Source of the DNA: Prescottella subtropica
GTDB taxonomy: Bacteria; Actinomycetota; Actinomycetes; Mycobacteriales; Mycobacteriaceae
Assembly: GCF_005434945.1 (NCBI RefSeq)
Contig: NZ_SKCH01000018.1
Span: 1-64,000, forward strand
Direction of reading: 5' to 3'
DNA: 64,000 nucleotides
How positions within the stretch are numbered: position 1 is the stretch's first letter; the number at the start of each line of letters is the position of its first letter. Below, piece by piece: positions 38,875 to 47,220 of this stretch. Position numbers and translations under genes: made by a program. The notes under the pieces are model-generated. The model saw only the letters and a program-made list of their open reading frames with translations, was not told where the DNA came from and made no database searches.

Positions 38875-39360
38875 GTGTCTAGCGATGAGGACTTTCCTGG
38901 TAGGGCTCACTCTGTGAGTCGACGAGTCATGCGCGGTTTTCAGCCCGAAAAGCTGGAGAAGGCTCGACGTGCTGCCGGTATCTCGCAGGCGGAGCTGGGT
39001 CGGATCGTTCGGATCAAGGGCGAGACGGTTCGACGCTGGGAGCAGGGCGGTTCGTCTCCCCAGGTGGACCTGCTCGCGCGAGCGGTCGAGGCGATCGGCG
39101 TCGCCATCGCCGACGTCGTTCACGTTCCTGAAGATGAGCGGTTCCCCGGAGACTGGCGTGTACTCAGAGGCTTGACTCAGCCGTTGCTCGGCGCTGCGGC
39201 CGGTGTCACCACGCAACTCGTGGGAAGTGTGGAGCGCGGCGAGATCACGTTGTCCGACAACCTCGCCAAGAAGTTGGCTGCTGCGCTCGATATTTCGGAG
39301 AGTGAACTTCGGGCCAGTCATGAGCGTGCGCGTAACCGGCCGGCTGGCACATCGGCGTGA
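38875..39360 (+). CDS. XRE-family regulator with tandem HTH domains
   Basis: 161 residues from GTG 38875 (GAGGGG upstream). First HTH: KARRAAGISQAELGRIVRIK followed by GETVRRWEQGGSSPQVDLLA. A second, more degenerate HTH: QPLLGAAAGVTTQLVGSVER. Two Cro/C1-type domains in one chain are uncommon. A palindrome upstream suggests autoregulation. Probably a plasmid regulator of lysogeny-like type. Confidence 0.7.
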   Translation: MSSDEDFPGRAHSVSRRVMRGFQPEKLEKARRAAGISQAELGRIVRIKGETVRRWEQGGSSPQVDLLARAVEAIGVAIADVVHVPEDERFPGDWRVLRGLTQPLLGAAAGVTTQLVGSVERGEITLSDNLAKKLAAALDISESELRASHERARNRPAGTSA

Positions 39361-39551
39361 CACGCCCCCGACGTACCCACGCATCGTTTCTCTCCCTGAA
39401 CGGAACGTCCTGTTTTGACGCCGCTGAGCCTAAAACCAAAAATTTACTATCGCAAGTTGCGTACGATACGCGCGATTGTCAACATGAAACGGCCAGTATG
39501 GGCCAACTCTGCCTTGGCGCAGGGCTACAGGACTGAAAGGTTGGACGTGCG
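39361..39551. promoter_or_regulatory. Upstream region of the EspR-like gene
   Basis: 191 bp, AT-richer than average around 39430-39480 (CCTAAAACCAAAAATTTACT). Likely promoter of the EspR-like gene; no defined boxes assigned. Confidence 0.35.
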
Positions 39552-39917
39552 ATGAACACCAGCTTCGCTGACCGGCTTCGTCACCTCTTCGAGAACGTCC
39601 ACCCGAAGAATCGCGGCCCCTACACCCAGACCGAGATTGTCGACATGCTCCGCTTCAGCGGCAGCAAGATGACCACCGGCTACATGTCGCTGCTACTCAA
39701 CGGCAAGCGCACGACGCCCGGCATCGACACTGTCCGAGACATCTGTCGGGTGTTCCGAGTCCCTCTCGACTACTTCGGGGACGAAGAGACGTACGAAGAG
39801 GTCAAGCAGCAGATCGCCTGGATTCAGAACCTGCGCGATTCACAGGATCAGCGGGTCGCCGCGCGCACCTACGATCCCTTCCGTCGGCTTGCCAGCCGCG
39901 ACGACGAGTCGTCTTAA
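39552..39917 (+). CDS. EspR-like XRE regulator
   Basis: 121 residues from ATG 39552. MNTSFADRLRHLFENVHPKN followed by RGPYTQTEIVDMLRFSGSKM and YMSLLLNGKRTTPGIDTVRD matches the EspR type of mycobacteria: F-x-x-RL-x-x-LF-x-x-V-x-P-x-x-RGP, an HTH and a C-terminal dimerisation helix (EEVKQQIAWIQNLRDSQDQR). EspR proteins are nucleoid-associated regulators of surface and secretion genes. It converges with the ImmA operon. In other actinobacteria such regulators sit beside ImmA and MAB_1171c genes, as here; ImmA could cleave it. Confidence 0.75.
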   Translation: MNTSFADRLRHLFENVHPKNRGPYTQTEIVDMLRFSGSKMTTGYMSLLLNGKRTTPGIDTVRDICRVFRVPLDYFGDEETYEEVKQQIAWIQNLRDSQDQRVAARTYDPFRRLASRDDESS

Positions 39918-40519
39918 ACAATCACTGCGTAAGTCACTCCTGCCGCGATAGCCCCTGTAATCGCACCGACGATCACCTGGCTCTTCGTATGGTCTCCCAG
40001 TTGCACTCGCGACCAGCTGACCGCAACCGTCAACACGAGACCCAGCAGCCACCACGGTGACACCGCCAACGCTAGAACCACGCTCACACCCGCCAGTGCG
40101 CCCGCATGACCACTGACCTTCCAACGGAAGGCGCTCGTGATGACCGCGGCCACCGCGAGCGCCACCAGGCCCGCAGACATGAACGCAATCATCTCGATCG
40201 GTGCGTGGGCGAAGGCCATGATCAGCAGCCCGCCCATCGTGGACACCAGCAGACCTGCCATCAACAGGTGCCTCTCGCTGATCTTGGTGACGTGATGATC
40301 ACCGATCTTCGACCGACGCATTCCCGCCAAGATCACGGCCATCGGAATGACGCCGGCGACCACCGCGACGAACGCGCCCCATCCAGGTGCACCGACAGCA
40401 AAACCGATCACCATCGAGGCGAAGATGTTGATGACCCACGGCGCGAACACTTCGGTCAGAACACGGGCAGCTACATCTACCGGCCGACGACTTTTCCGCA
40501 CCTCAAGGTCGATCGTCAC
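39914..40519 (-). CDS. PAP2-like phosphatase membrane protein
   Basis: 201 residues from GTG 40519, overlapping the end of the upstream gene (ATGA-type coupling). About five membrane helices. PAP2 elements are visible but relaxed: KISERHLL (about 83), SGHAGALAGVSV (about 142) and SRVQLGDHTKSQVIVGA (about 173). It would dephosphorylate a polyprenyl- or phospholipid phosphate. Last gene of the ImmA operon. Confidence 0.6.
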   Translation of the reverse strand: MTIDLEVRKSRRPVDVAARVLTEVFAPWVINIFASMVIGFAVGAPGWGAFVAVVAGVIPMAVILAGMRRSKIGDHHVTKISERHLLMAGLLVSTMGGLLIMAFAHAPIEMIAFMSAGLVALAVAAVITSAFRWKVSGHAGALAGVSVVLALAVSPWWLLGLVLTVAVSWSRVQLGDHTKSQVIVGAITGAIAAGVTYAVIV

Positions 40520-41595
40520 TTCAAGACTGCCTTTCGTTCGGTGCCCTTGATGGCGTTGTATGCGGCGCCCACCATGCAGGCCCACTCGGTATCGGTTGTC
40601 TCGGGATCGTGGAAGAAGCTGCTGTAGCCCAGACCATCAGCGACTCGGCCGGCGACGATCCATTCGGCGATCGCCGAAGCCGCGGCCTCTTGGGGCAGCG
40701 TGCCCTCGGTCGGTAAGTCGCTGAAGTCGACCTCGATACTGAGCGCGTCCAGCACCTCAGCGGCGCGATCATCAACACATTCGCTCGTGCTGGCGCCGGG
40801 CATCGACTCCCTGACGGCACCAGGCCACAGCTTCATCAGCTCGTCGCGTAGCGGCAGAATCTGCTGGAGCGCGGTCCTGGCGGCGAGCCAGTTCATTGTC
40901 AGGGCTACCAGGACTCCCACGGCGACGAGCAGCGCTCCGGTGGCCGCCAGTACGCGAGAGATCTCGAGTGGCGTCGGGGTCGGTTCCATCACCCCGTAGC
41001 GCGCGGCGGAGAGGTAGCCGATCCGTAGCGCGGCGTACACGGTGAGGATGGCCGCGCCCGGAACGATGAACATCAGTCCACGGCCGGTGACGGTCCGTCG
41101 ATCTGCCTGCTTGACGGACACGATCGTCACCAACAGAGCCAGCAAGAACGGGTAGGCCATTCCCACAATTAGCCCCTCGGCGTACCCAGGCAGATGCGCG
41201 TACTTGTTGTCGAACTCGCGGTCGGTCACGCCCGCCGGCCACGGGGTCGCAGCGAAGAAGACGAAGGCCAGAGCCCCCGTCGTCACCGACATCGTGATGT
41301 GGAGACGGAGGAGCTTCTTCTGCTGGCCGTCCTTGCTCGTCACGGCCGTAAACCCAATGGCCGTACCTACGCAGATCCCGCAGACCATCACCATCTTCAC
41401 AGCGTTTGGCATGCCCGGTCCGAAGGAGTCTCGAACGAAGGTCTCGACAACTTGGACGTTGAGCGCCTGGTGCGCGGACATACAGGCAAGAATGATGAAA
41501 GCTGCTGCAAGAGCCAGGGATCGAACAGACCACCACCGATAGATTCGGGTCGCCGCAGCGATCGCCAACACGATCGCAGTCAGTGCATTGATCAA
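40516..41595 (-). CDS. MAB_1171c-type (DUF6545-like) seven-helix membrane protein
   Basis: 359 residues from ATG 41595, overlapping the ImmA stop. Seven hydrophobic segments in the first ~230 residues (MINALTAIVLAIAAATRIYR at the start), then a cytoplasmic domain with ALQQILPLRDELMKLWPGAV and HDPETTDTEWACMVGAAYNA. This layout matches the MAB_1171c family of putative transporters that co-occur with ImmA peptidases and EspR-like regulators. Role unknown, perhaps a sensor or target membrane partner. Confidence 0.7.
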   Translation of the reverse strand: MINALTAIVLAIAAATRIYRWWSVRSLALAAAFIILACMSAHQALNVQVVETFVRDSFGPGMPNAVKMVMVCGICVGTAIGFTAVTSKDGQQKKLLRLHITMSVTTGALAFVFFAATPWPAGVTDREFDNKYAHLPGYAEGLIVGMAYPFLLALLVTIVSVKQADRRTVTGRGLMFIVPGAAILTVYAALRIGYLSAARYGVMEPTPTPLEISRVLAATGALLVAVGVLVALTMNWLAARTALQQILPLRDELMKLWPGAVRESMPGASTSECVDDRAAEVLDALSIEVDFSDLPTEGTLPQEAAASAIAEWIVAGRVADGLGYSSFFHDPETTDTEWACMVGAAYNAIKGTERKAVLK

Positions 41596-42083
41596 CCCAG
41601 TGCCTCATCGAGTCGGGACCTCACCGCGGGACTGCCATTCGCTCCGTTGGTTCCCCTCAGCCGCCTCAGCAGCAGACTGCCGAATGCTTCGGCGTCGGCT
41701 TCCTCGTCAGACCGCCGCTCATCGCTGCAATCGCGTTGAAGCATCAGGGTCGCGAGATCATGGCGGTCCGCTGGCAAGGCTTGCTTTGCAACGTCGAGCG
41801 CGGGGCGGCCCACATGCCCAAGGATAATGTGGCCGAGTTCGTGAGCGATCGTCCGATCCCGCGCATGGACCCATGTGGCGAAGCGAACCTCGTCATAGTC
41901 GGGGTGCCGCGTCCATTGACCGAACACACCAGACGGCAAAACATCCTCGTGGATCACCAAGCGCCTGCCTCGATCCCGGGCGAGAGCATCAGCAAGGCCC
42001 GACAGCGATCGAGCTTCCTCTCCCTGCGCGATGCGAAACAAGCGATTGACAGCGCGTGCGATCGCCGCTTTATCTGCTGCCAC
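41592..42083 (-). CDS. ImmA/IrrE-type metallopeptidase
   Basis: 163 residues from GTG 42083 with AGGAGG ten bases upstream. Zinc motif HELGHIILGH (about 80-89) with a downstream Glu in the DEEADAEAFGSLLL region (about 128). Such proteases cleave XRE-type repressors to switch mobile-element genes on; the EspR-like gene nearby is the obvious substrate candidate. First gene of a coupled three-gene operon. Confidence 0.8.
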   Translation of the reverse strand: MAADKAAIARAVNRLFRIAQGEEARSLSGLADALARDRGRRLVIHEDVLPSGVFGQWTRHPDYDEVRFATWVHARDRTIAHELGHIILGHVGRPALDVAKQALPADRHDLATLMLQRDCSDERRSDEEADAEAFGSLLLRRLRGTNGANGSPAVRSRLDEALG

Positions 42084-42217
42084 TTACTGAGCCTCCTGAA
42101 CACTGGATTCCCCGGAAATCCGAGGAATACCGTAGTCGCTTCCGCCTGCCCGACGTTGAGGAGGTTGGCTGTGGGTGACCCTCAGCGGCACCCAGCTCGG
42201 CCGCTAGGCTCGAGCAA

Positions 42218-43255
42218 ATGCCGACCAGACTCCATCCATCTCGCCGCGGTGTTGCCTGTGCAGCAATCGCAACCGGCGTCTTCCTTCTCACAGTGAGCGC
42301 GCTGGCGCCTACCTATGCCGCGGATCAGCTCGTGAAGATTCCGCTGAGCATCGAGGCTGAAACCGTCTCCACCGGTACGGCAGAACTTCTCGACGCAGCT
42401 GCTCTGGTGAAGGGCAAGCTACTCATCGAGCAAGGTGTTCCGATCACCGTCAACCAGCGCGTGACCGTCGAGGAACCTGCGGATGCGCAGATCGCGACCC
42501 TCCAATCTGGTGTCCAGATGACTCGGGATGACCGCAAGGGCTCGGCAGCGATCGTCAACGCCAGTGTCGGCCTATCTACCGTCGATCGGCGCACCGGCCT
42601 CGCGGTCGAAGACCCCATCGGATCCATCCAGTCCGAGCTCGGCAAGGCCGCCGATCCCGTCGCCTACAGCGGCCTTCAGTTCAAGTTCCCCTTCGACACC
42701 CAGAAGCATTCCTACCCCTACTTCGACACCACGCTGCGCGCGAGCCACGACGTCGACTATGTCGGCGAGGACGAGCTCGAGGGCCTGCCGGTCTACAAGT
42801 TCCACCAAGAGATCGAGCCCACGGAAATCAGCGGTCAGGTCACCATGCCCGCATCGAGCTGGGGGAGAGAAGGCTCGGAGCAGGTGACGATGAGGCGTTT
42901 CTACGGAATCACCCGCGACCTGTGGGTCGAGCCGGTCTCCGGCGCAGTCGTCCAGGTGCATCAGCACTACCGCCAGTACCTCGGCACGGCCGTCGACGAC
43001 CCGAAGCCGACCACCATCATCGACGTCGCACCGAAGCTCGACGCACAAACCCAGAGCGAGCAGATCGCCTTCGCCAGCAAGTCCAAGCGAACCGTCCAGT
43101 GGGCCACCTTTTACGGACCCGCGATCGGCGCCGCTGCCGGCGTCGTCCTCCTCGTAGGGGGCATCTACCTCGGAGCGACCGCTGCCAGGCGCCGTCCGCC
43201 GACCGGGAGCCAGCCGGAGCCCTTGGCCGAGACGGAACTCGTTCTCGCACGCTGA
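42218..43255 (+). CDS. DUF3068 (PorA-like family) membrane-anchored protein
   Basis: 345 residues from ATG 42218; the ribosome binding site is weak. N-terminal helix (CAAIATGVFLLTVSALAPTY), a long extracytoplasmic beta-rich domain (LGKAADPVAYSGLQFKFPFD, then YEDELEGLPVYKF-like region) and a C-terminal helix (TFYGPAIGAAAGVVLLVGGI) with short tail. This two-anchor architecture with LQFKFPFDT and the LEGLPVYKF element is DUF3068, found in mycolate bacteria and annotated as a porin family. Cell-envelope role likely; precise function unknown. A strong terminator follows. Confidence 0.75.
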   Translation: MPTRLHPSRRGVACAAIATGVFLLTVSALAPTYAADQLVKIPLSIEAETVSTGTAELLDAAALVKGKLLIEQGVPITVNQRVTVEEPADAQIATLQSGVQMTRDDRKGSAAIVNASVGLSTVDRRTGLAVEDPIGSIQSELGKAADPVAYSGLQFKFPFDTQKHSYPYFDTTLRASHDVDYVGEDELEGLPVYKFHQEIEPTEISGQVTMPASSWGREGSEQVTMRRFYGITRDLWVEPVSGAVVQVHQHYRQYLGTAVDDPKPTTIIDVAPKLDAQTQSEQIAFASKSKRTVQWATFYGPAIGAAAGVVLLVGGIYLGATAARRRPPTGSQPEPLAETELVLAR

Positions 43256-43273
43256 CCCATCCTCGTCACGGAA

Positions 43274-43310
43274 GAACGCCCGCACCAATTCATCTGGTGC
43301 GGGCGTTCTT
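43274..43310 (+). terminator. Terminator of DUF3068 gene
   Basis: AGAACGCCCGCACCA and TGGTGCGGGCGTTCT: perfect 15-bp stem followed by TTTC. Confidence 0.85.
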
Positions 43311-43340
43311 TTCATAACTGAGCCCCAGGAAACGCTGATC

Positions 43341-43364
43341 TACCTGGCCAGACAACACGTCCCC
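43341..43364 (+). repeat. Dispersed 24-bp element, copy 19 (variant)
   Basis: CTACCTGG then ACAACACGTCCC; between converging DUF3068 and lipoprotein genes. Confidence 0.7.
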
Positions 43365-43369
43365 TTTGG

Positions 43370-43942
43370 CTACTGTGCGCCCCGAAGCTCCTCGTACGCG
43401 GCCCGAGCGTCGGGGAGCGCCGCTGCGTACTCTCCGGCCGCCGTCGCGCCCTTCTTGTACCTGAAGTGTTCCTTCTCGTCGTATCCGCGCGGATCTGCAC
43501 GCTGAACTGCTAGTGCGTAGGCGACCGGGTCGTTGTCGTCGACGGTCACTGTCGCCGCGACATCCATGAAGTTGTTGGTGGCGGCTGGGGTGGCCTCCGC
43601 GGAATCCGAAGCGCCGTACCGAAGTCGGTGCTCCCATCCGTAGATGTCGAGCTTGTTCCCGTTTCCTGCGATCCAGTTGGACTCGGCTTTGGCGGCCACC
43701 AGTGCTGCGAGAACCTGATCGGGGGTGCCGCCGCGTTGCTCGACGGTGTCGATGATCTGCTGAACGTAGAACCGCTGTCTCTTGCTGATGAAGTCATCCG
43801 AGTCGTACGGGGATGCCGGCGCGGTGGTCGTCGGAACTGTGACGGTGGGGGAGGCCGCGGGGGCGTCGTCGCTGCCGCAGGCGGTCAGCCCGATGGCGAG
43901 CGTGGCAGCGATCACGGTGGCGGCGAGGGTCTTGCGGTTCAT
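43370..43942 (-). CDS. Lipoprotein, possibly with lysozyme-like fold
   Basis: 190 residues from ATG 43942 (ACGGAG upstream). Lipobox AIGLTACGS gives a lipid-modified Cys at position 22. A Thr/Pro linker precedes a helical domain with VLAALVAAKAESNWIAGNGN and DIYGWEHRLRYGASDSAEAT, which resembles the ESxW region of lysozyme-like transglycosylases. Placed near the T4SS operon but upstream of its terminator; may be an accessory wall-degrading factor. Catalysis not certain. Confidence 0.6.
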   Translation of the reverse strand: MNRKTLAATVIAATLAIGLTACGSDDAPAASPTVTVPTTTAPASPYDSDDFISKRQRFYVQQIIDTVEQRGGTPDQVLAALVAAKAESNWIAGNGNKLDIYGWEHRLRYGASDSAEATPAATNNFMDVAATVTVDDNDPVAYALAVQRADPRGYDEKEHFRYKKGATAAGEYAAALPDARAAYEELRGAQ

Positions 43943-43979
43943 CGGTGGTGCTCCGTTCGGTGGAGGGAAACGGTCGGGG

Positions 43980-44576
43980 TCAGTGTCGGATCTCGTCGAC
44001 GAGCCAGCGGTCGCCGTCGCGGACGGCGGTGACCCATACCGTCGTATCCGGTGTGACCGGCTGGGTTCGGCTTCCGGTGACTGCGGTCTGCTTGATGGTC
44101 ACCACCCGCTGGACGACGGTGTCGGTGTCGGCAGGGCATCCGGAGCACTCGACGGTGACGTCGGCGATGACCTTGGCCTGTTGCTGGGCCCACTGCCCCC
44201 ACTGCACGCTCTGCCCGCGTTCGGTGCGTGCGTCGATGATCATGCGAGCAGCGAGCTGGTCGGTCAGCCAGTCGCGGGCCCGGCCGTAGGCGTCGTTCTG
44301 GGTGGCGTCGGCGGACGGGTACCAGGTGTAGATGACGGTCAGGGCCTGCCGGATGGATTCCTCGGCATCCCGCGAGGACGCGGACGGCTCGGTGACATCG
44401 ACATCGACGTCGACATCGGTCGACGGCGCCGCGGGGACCGGCGGGACGGTGGAGCTGGTGGTCGATGTGGAGGCAGCCGCGCCGTCGGTGCTCGTGTCCG
44501 TGCGGAGGAACGAGTAGGCCAGTACGGCGACGACAGCGGCGACGAGTGCCACGATGACCAGCTTGCGTGCCTTCAT
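43980..44576 (-). CDS. Membrane-anchored extracytoplasmic protein (VirB8/Mce-associated-like fold)
   Basis: 198 residues; ATG 44576 preferred over a GTG six bases upstream for ribosome-binding-site spacing (GGAGGAG). One N-terminal helix (LVIVALVAAVVAVLAYSFLR), an acidic/Thr linker, then an alpha+beta domain (EESIRQALTVIYTWYPSADA, WLTDQLAARMI, DTTVWVTAVRDGDRWLVDEI) like NTF2/VirB8-type domains. Co-directional with the lipoprotein gene 37 bp downstream. Likely envelope accessory of the transfer machinery. Confidence 0.6.
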   Translation of the reverse strand: MKARKLVIVALVAAVVAVLAYSFLRTDTSTDGAAASTSTTSSTVPPVPAAPSTDVDVDVDVTEPSASSRDAEESIRQALTVIYTWYPSADATQNDAYGRARDWLTDQLAARMIIDARTERGQSVQWGQWAQQQAKVIADVTVECSGCPADTDTVVQRVVTIKQTAVTGSRTQPVTPDTTVWVTAVRDGDRWLVDEIRH

Positions 44577-44610
44577 TTCCACTCCTCCCGAACACCCGAA
44601 ATCGGGCTAT

Positions 44611-44634
44611 TGACCAGGGTAAACGACACGTCCC
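44611..44634 (+). repeat. Dispersed 24-bp element, copy 20
   Basis: TGACCAGG then ACGACACGTCCC; upstream of the anchored-protein gene. Confidence 0.85.
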
Positions 44635-44735
44635 CCCGGAGCCGAATGGGTGGTCGCCGGCGGTGGGCGTCGGGGAGGCGCCGGCCATGCGCAGCCGACA
44701 CGGGACGCCAGCCGAAGGCCACCGCGGAGAAGGAA

Positions 44736-44770
44736 CAGGCGGTGAGCGCGAGACCACCGCTCACCGCCTG
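44736..44770 (-). terminator. Terminator of the T4SS operon
   Basis: CAGGCGGTGAGCG and CGCTCACCGCCTG, perfect 13-bp stem, 34 bp beyond the last T4SS gene. Confidence 0.8.
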
Positions 44771-44780
44771 AAATGCCCGT

Positions 44781-44804
44781 TTACCTGGTGTGATGACACG
44801 TCCC
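44781..44804 (+). repeat. Dispersed 24-bp element, copy 21
   Basis: TTACCTGG then ATGACACGTCCC; its last base is the end of the wall-hydrolase stop codon. Sits between stop codon and terminator of the T4SS operon. Confidence 0.8.
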
Positions 44805-46387
44805 TACATGACGCGACGAGCCTTCATCTCGTCCTGCAAAGCCGATTCCTTCACGACGTCACCGGTGGTCGGAGCATGGACCATCTGCCCACCGCCGGAG
44901 TAGATGCCCACGTGCCCGGGCCCGTTCGGGCCCCAGCCGCCGAAGACGAGGTCCCCGGGGCGCGCTTGGTCGAGGGGAATCTCGGTGCCGACACCCCACT
45001 GCTGCTCGGAGGTACGGGGGAGCGAGACCTTCCCGGCACTGGCCGCATGCACCGCATACGAGGTGAGTCCGGAGCAGTCGAACCCGCCGCTGGTCGGGCC
45101 GCCGATCCCGCCGCCGCCCCACACGTACGGGGTGCCGAGGTATTCGCGTGCGGCGGTGACGACTTGGCCGCTGTCACCGGACGCCGTGGGGACGAACTGT
45201 CCACGCGAGTTCGGGTTGGTGAAGGCCGCGCGAGCCGCGGTGATCTTCTTGACGTAGTTCTGCGTCTCTCCGTAGGGCGGGATGCCGCGGTGCATCTGGA
45301 CGGCGCCCGGGCCCGCGTTGTAGGCGGCCAGCGTCAGCTCGATCGGGTCCCCTGAGATCGACGAAACATCCTGGTAGAGCGCGCACATGAAGTGTGCCTG
45401 GGACATCACCGCGTCGGCGATCGAGTTCGGGTCGGCCTTGCCGTCGTCGTCGTAGTCCTTGCCCCAGGTCGCCCAGGTGCCGGGCATGAACTGCGCCGGG
45501 CCCAGCGCGCCGGACGGGGAGACCGGGGCGTCCTTGCCGTAGCGGAAGTTGTTCTCCTGTTGAAGCTGCGCCGCGAGAAGTGGCGAATCGATCTCGGGGC
45601 ACACCCCGCCGGCGCGGCGCAGCCACGGCTCGAACTCGGCCGGGACGGTCCCGAACGCCAGTTCGCCGCCGCCGGCCATGCCGAAGCCGGAGCAGTCGGC
45701 CGTGGACCGGGTGGCCGCGACCAGCTGCACGTTGCTTCCGCTGGCGGGGGAGGGGTCGAGGAATCCGCCGCCGGTGCCGTTCTGTGTGGCGATGTCCGGC
45801 AGCAGCGAGACAGGGTCGATCGCGGTCCCGCCCTGGAGGCGGCCGCCCTGCCAATACTCGAAATGCAGGTGCGGACCGGTCGATCCGCCGGCGTTGCCGA
45901 TGTCGGCGATGTGGTCGCCGGCCTTGACCTGCTGCCCGGGCGTGACGTGGATGCCGTTGGCGAACATGTGGCCGTAGACGGTGCTCACGGGCTTGCCGTC
46001 GACGTTCGAGTCGATGACCACCCAGTTCTCGAACCCCACGCCGGGGCCTTCACCCGACGATCCGGCCTTGACGACGTTGCCGTCGAGGGCCGCGAGGATC
46101 TTCGTGCCGACCGAACCGGCGAGGTCCGCGCCTTGATGCTGGGCCCCGCCACGAGGGCCGAACCCAGAGGTGTAGGTCGTGGTGCCGGTCTCGACCGGCA
46201 TCCGGATCGGCCCGGACGCCACCAGCTCGAGATCGTCGGCGATCGAACTCGACCGCTCCTTGTCGCCGGGAACCGTGCGGCACGGGTCATTCGGAAAGAC
46301 CGGCGCCCCAGAGCACGCGGAGGTGCCGATAGCGATCGCGGCGGCGCCGGCCAGCAGCAGCGCCCGACGAGCGCCGCCGCTGGTCAC
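44804..46387 (-). CDS. Three-domain cell-wall hydrolase lipoprotein (M23 + SLT + NlpC/P60), VirB1-like
   Basis: 527 residues from GTG/ATG at 46387. Lipobox AIGTSACSG (Cys 25). Domain 1: M23 endopeptidase fold (about 65-200) with QHQGADL and HLHFEYW. Domain 2: soluble lytic transglycosylase (about 255-385) with QLQQENNFRYG, SGALGPAQFMPGTWATWG and YNAGPGAVQMH. Domain 3: NlpC/P60 (about 410-527) with catalytic Cys in GGFDCSGLTSYAV and His in GPGHVGIYSGG. Together they cut glycan strands and peptide cross-links to let the secretion channel pass peptidoglycan. Last gene of the T4SS operon, overlapping the previous by four bases. Confidence 0.88.
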   Translation of the reverse strand: MTSGGARRALLLAGAAAIAIGTSACSGAPVFPNDPCRTVPGDKERSSSIADDLELVASGPIRMPVETGTTTYTSGFGPRGGAQHQGADLAGSVGTKILAALDGNVVKAGSSGEGPGVGFENWVVIDSNVDGKPVSTVYGHMFANGIHVTPGQQVKAGDHIADIGNAGGSTGPHLHFEYWQGGRLQGGTAIDPVSLLPDIATQNGTGGGFLDPSPASGSNVQLVAATRSTADCSGFGMAGGGELAFGTVPAEFEPWLRRAGGVCPEIDSPLLAAQLQQENNFRYGKDAPVSPSGALGPAQFMPGTWATWGKDYDDDGKADPNSIADAVMSQAHFMCALYQDVSSISGDPIELTLAAYNAGPGAVQMHRGIPPYGETQNYVKKITAARAAFTNPNSRGQFVPTASGDSGQVVTAAREYLGTPYVWGGGGIGGPTSGGFDCSGLTSYAVHAASAGKVSLPRTSEQQWGVGTEIPLDQARPGDLVFGGWGPNGPGHVGIYSGGGQMVHAPTTGDVVKESALQDEMKARRVM

Positions 46388-47220
46388 CGTTCCCCCGGGA
46401 TCGGGGTGTCGAGATCCGGGATCGGGATCGGGCCGGTCACCGGGACAGGGCTGGAGTCACGGCTCGGCAGATCGTCGTCCTCATCGAGGTCGACGGTCGG
46501 TTCCGGAGTGGTCGACGTTGCAGAATCCGTCCCCGAGCGAGACGGTTTCGCGGCCGTCGACGTGGGTGCCGCCGTCGTGGTTTCCGGCGTCGATGTCCGC
46601 GGAGCCTCCGTGGACGCCGGCGGGGCGATCGCCGCGACCTTGGACAGATCCAACGTCGGCAACGGCGTACCGACCACCCACCGCTTGCCCCCAGCCTTCT
46701 CCTCGACCGTCAGGGACAGCTTCATGTCCCCGGCCTGCGTGGGGACCACTACCTGCACACCCTGGGCGCCTGCCGGCCCGTCGACGAGAGTGCTGACCGT
46801 CGGTCCGGTGATGACGACCGGAGTACGCGGACGGGCCGCGATGATCGTCTCGCCCGGCCGGTCGACGGTGTAGCGGCCGAGAGTGCTCGCCCACTTGCTG
46901 TCCGAGGCCGTGGTGTCGACGAACGCATGCGCGTACGACATCGCGGTGGCCGGCGCGCTCGACGCCACCCACGCCGCGGATTTCGCTACGGCCAGCGATT
47001 CGGAGACCTCGTCGAGGTCGTAGCTGATCGTGTCGGTGGTGGCCACAGGCTCGGCCGTGCTGTCCGCGCCGTCCGCGGCCGTTGCCGGGGCAGGAGTTTC
47101 CCCGAAGGCGGCGCCGACCGCGAACAGCACCACCATGACCCCGACCACCGTGATCGCCAGGTTGGTGCGCGAGTAGAGCACCCACCGGCGGATCGGTGTC
47201 AGAACAGGATTCGTCGTCAT
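46384..47220 (-). CDS. VirB8/TcpC-like T4SS scaffold protein
   Basis: 278 residues from ATG 47220. One helix (about 18-40, NLAITVVGVMVVLFAVGAAF), then an NTF2-like extracytoplasmic domain (about 60-200; AMSYAHAFVDTTASDSKWAS, GVQVVVPTQAGDMKLSLTVE) and a long Thr/Pro/acidic tail. Single helix plus NTF2-like domain is the VirB8/TcpC architecture. Overlaps both neighbours by four bases. Would bridge inner-membrane channel and wall. Confidence 0.65.
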   Translation of the reverse strand: MTTNPVLTPIRRWVLYSRTNLAITVVGVMVVLFAVGAAFGETPAPATAADGADSTAEPVATTDTISYDLDEVSESLAVAKSAAWVASSAPATAMSYAHAFVDTTASDSKWASTLGRYTVDRPGETIIAARPRTPVVITGPTVSTLVDGPAGAQGVQVVVPTQAGDMKLSLTVEEKAGGKRWVVGTPLPTLDLSKVAAIAPPASTEAPRTSTPETTTAAPTSTAAKPSRSGTDSATSTTPEPTVDLDEDDDLPSRDSSPVPVTGPIPIPDLDTPIPGER

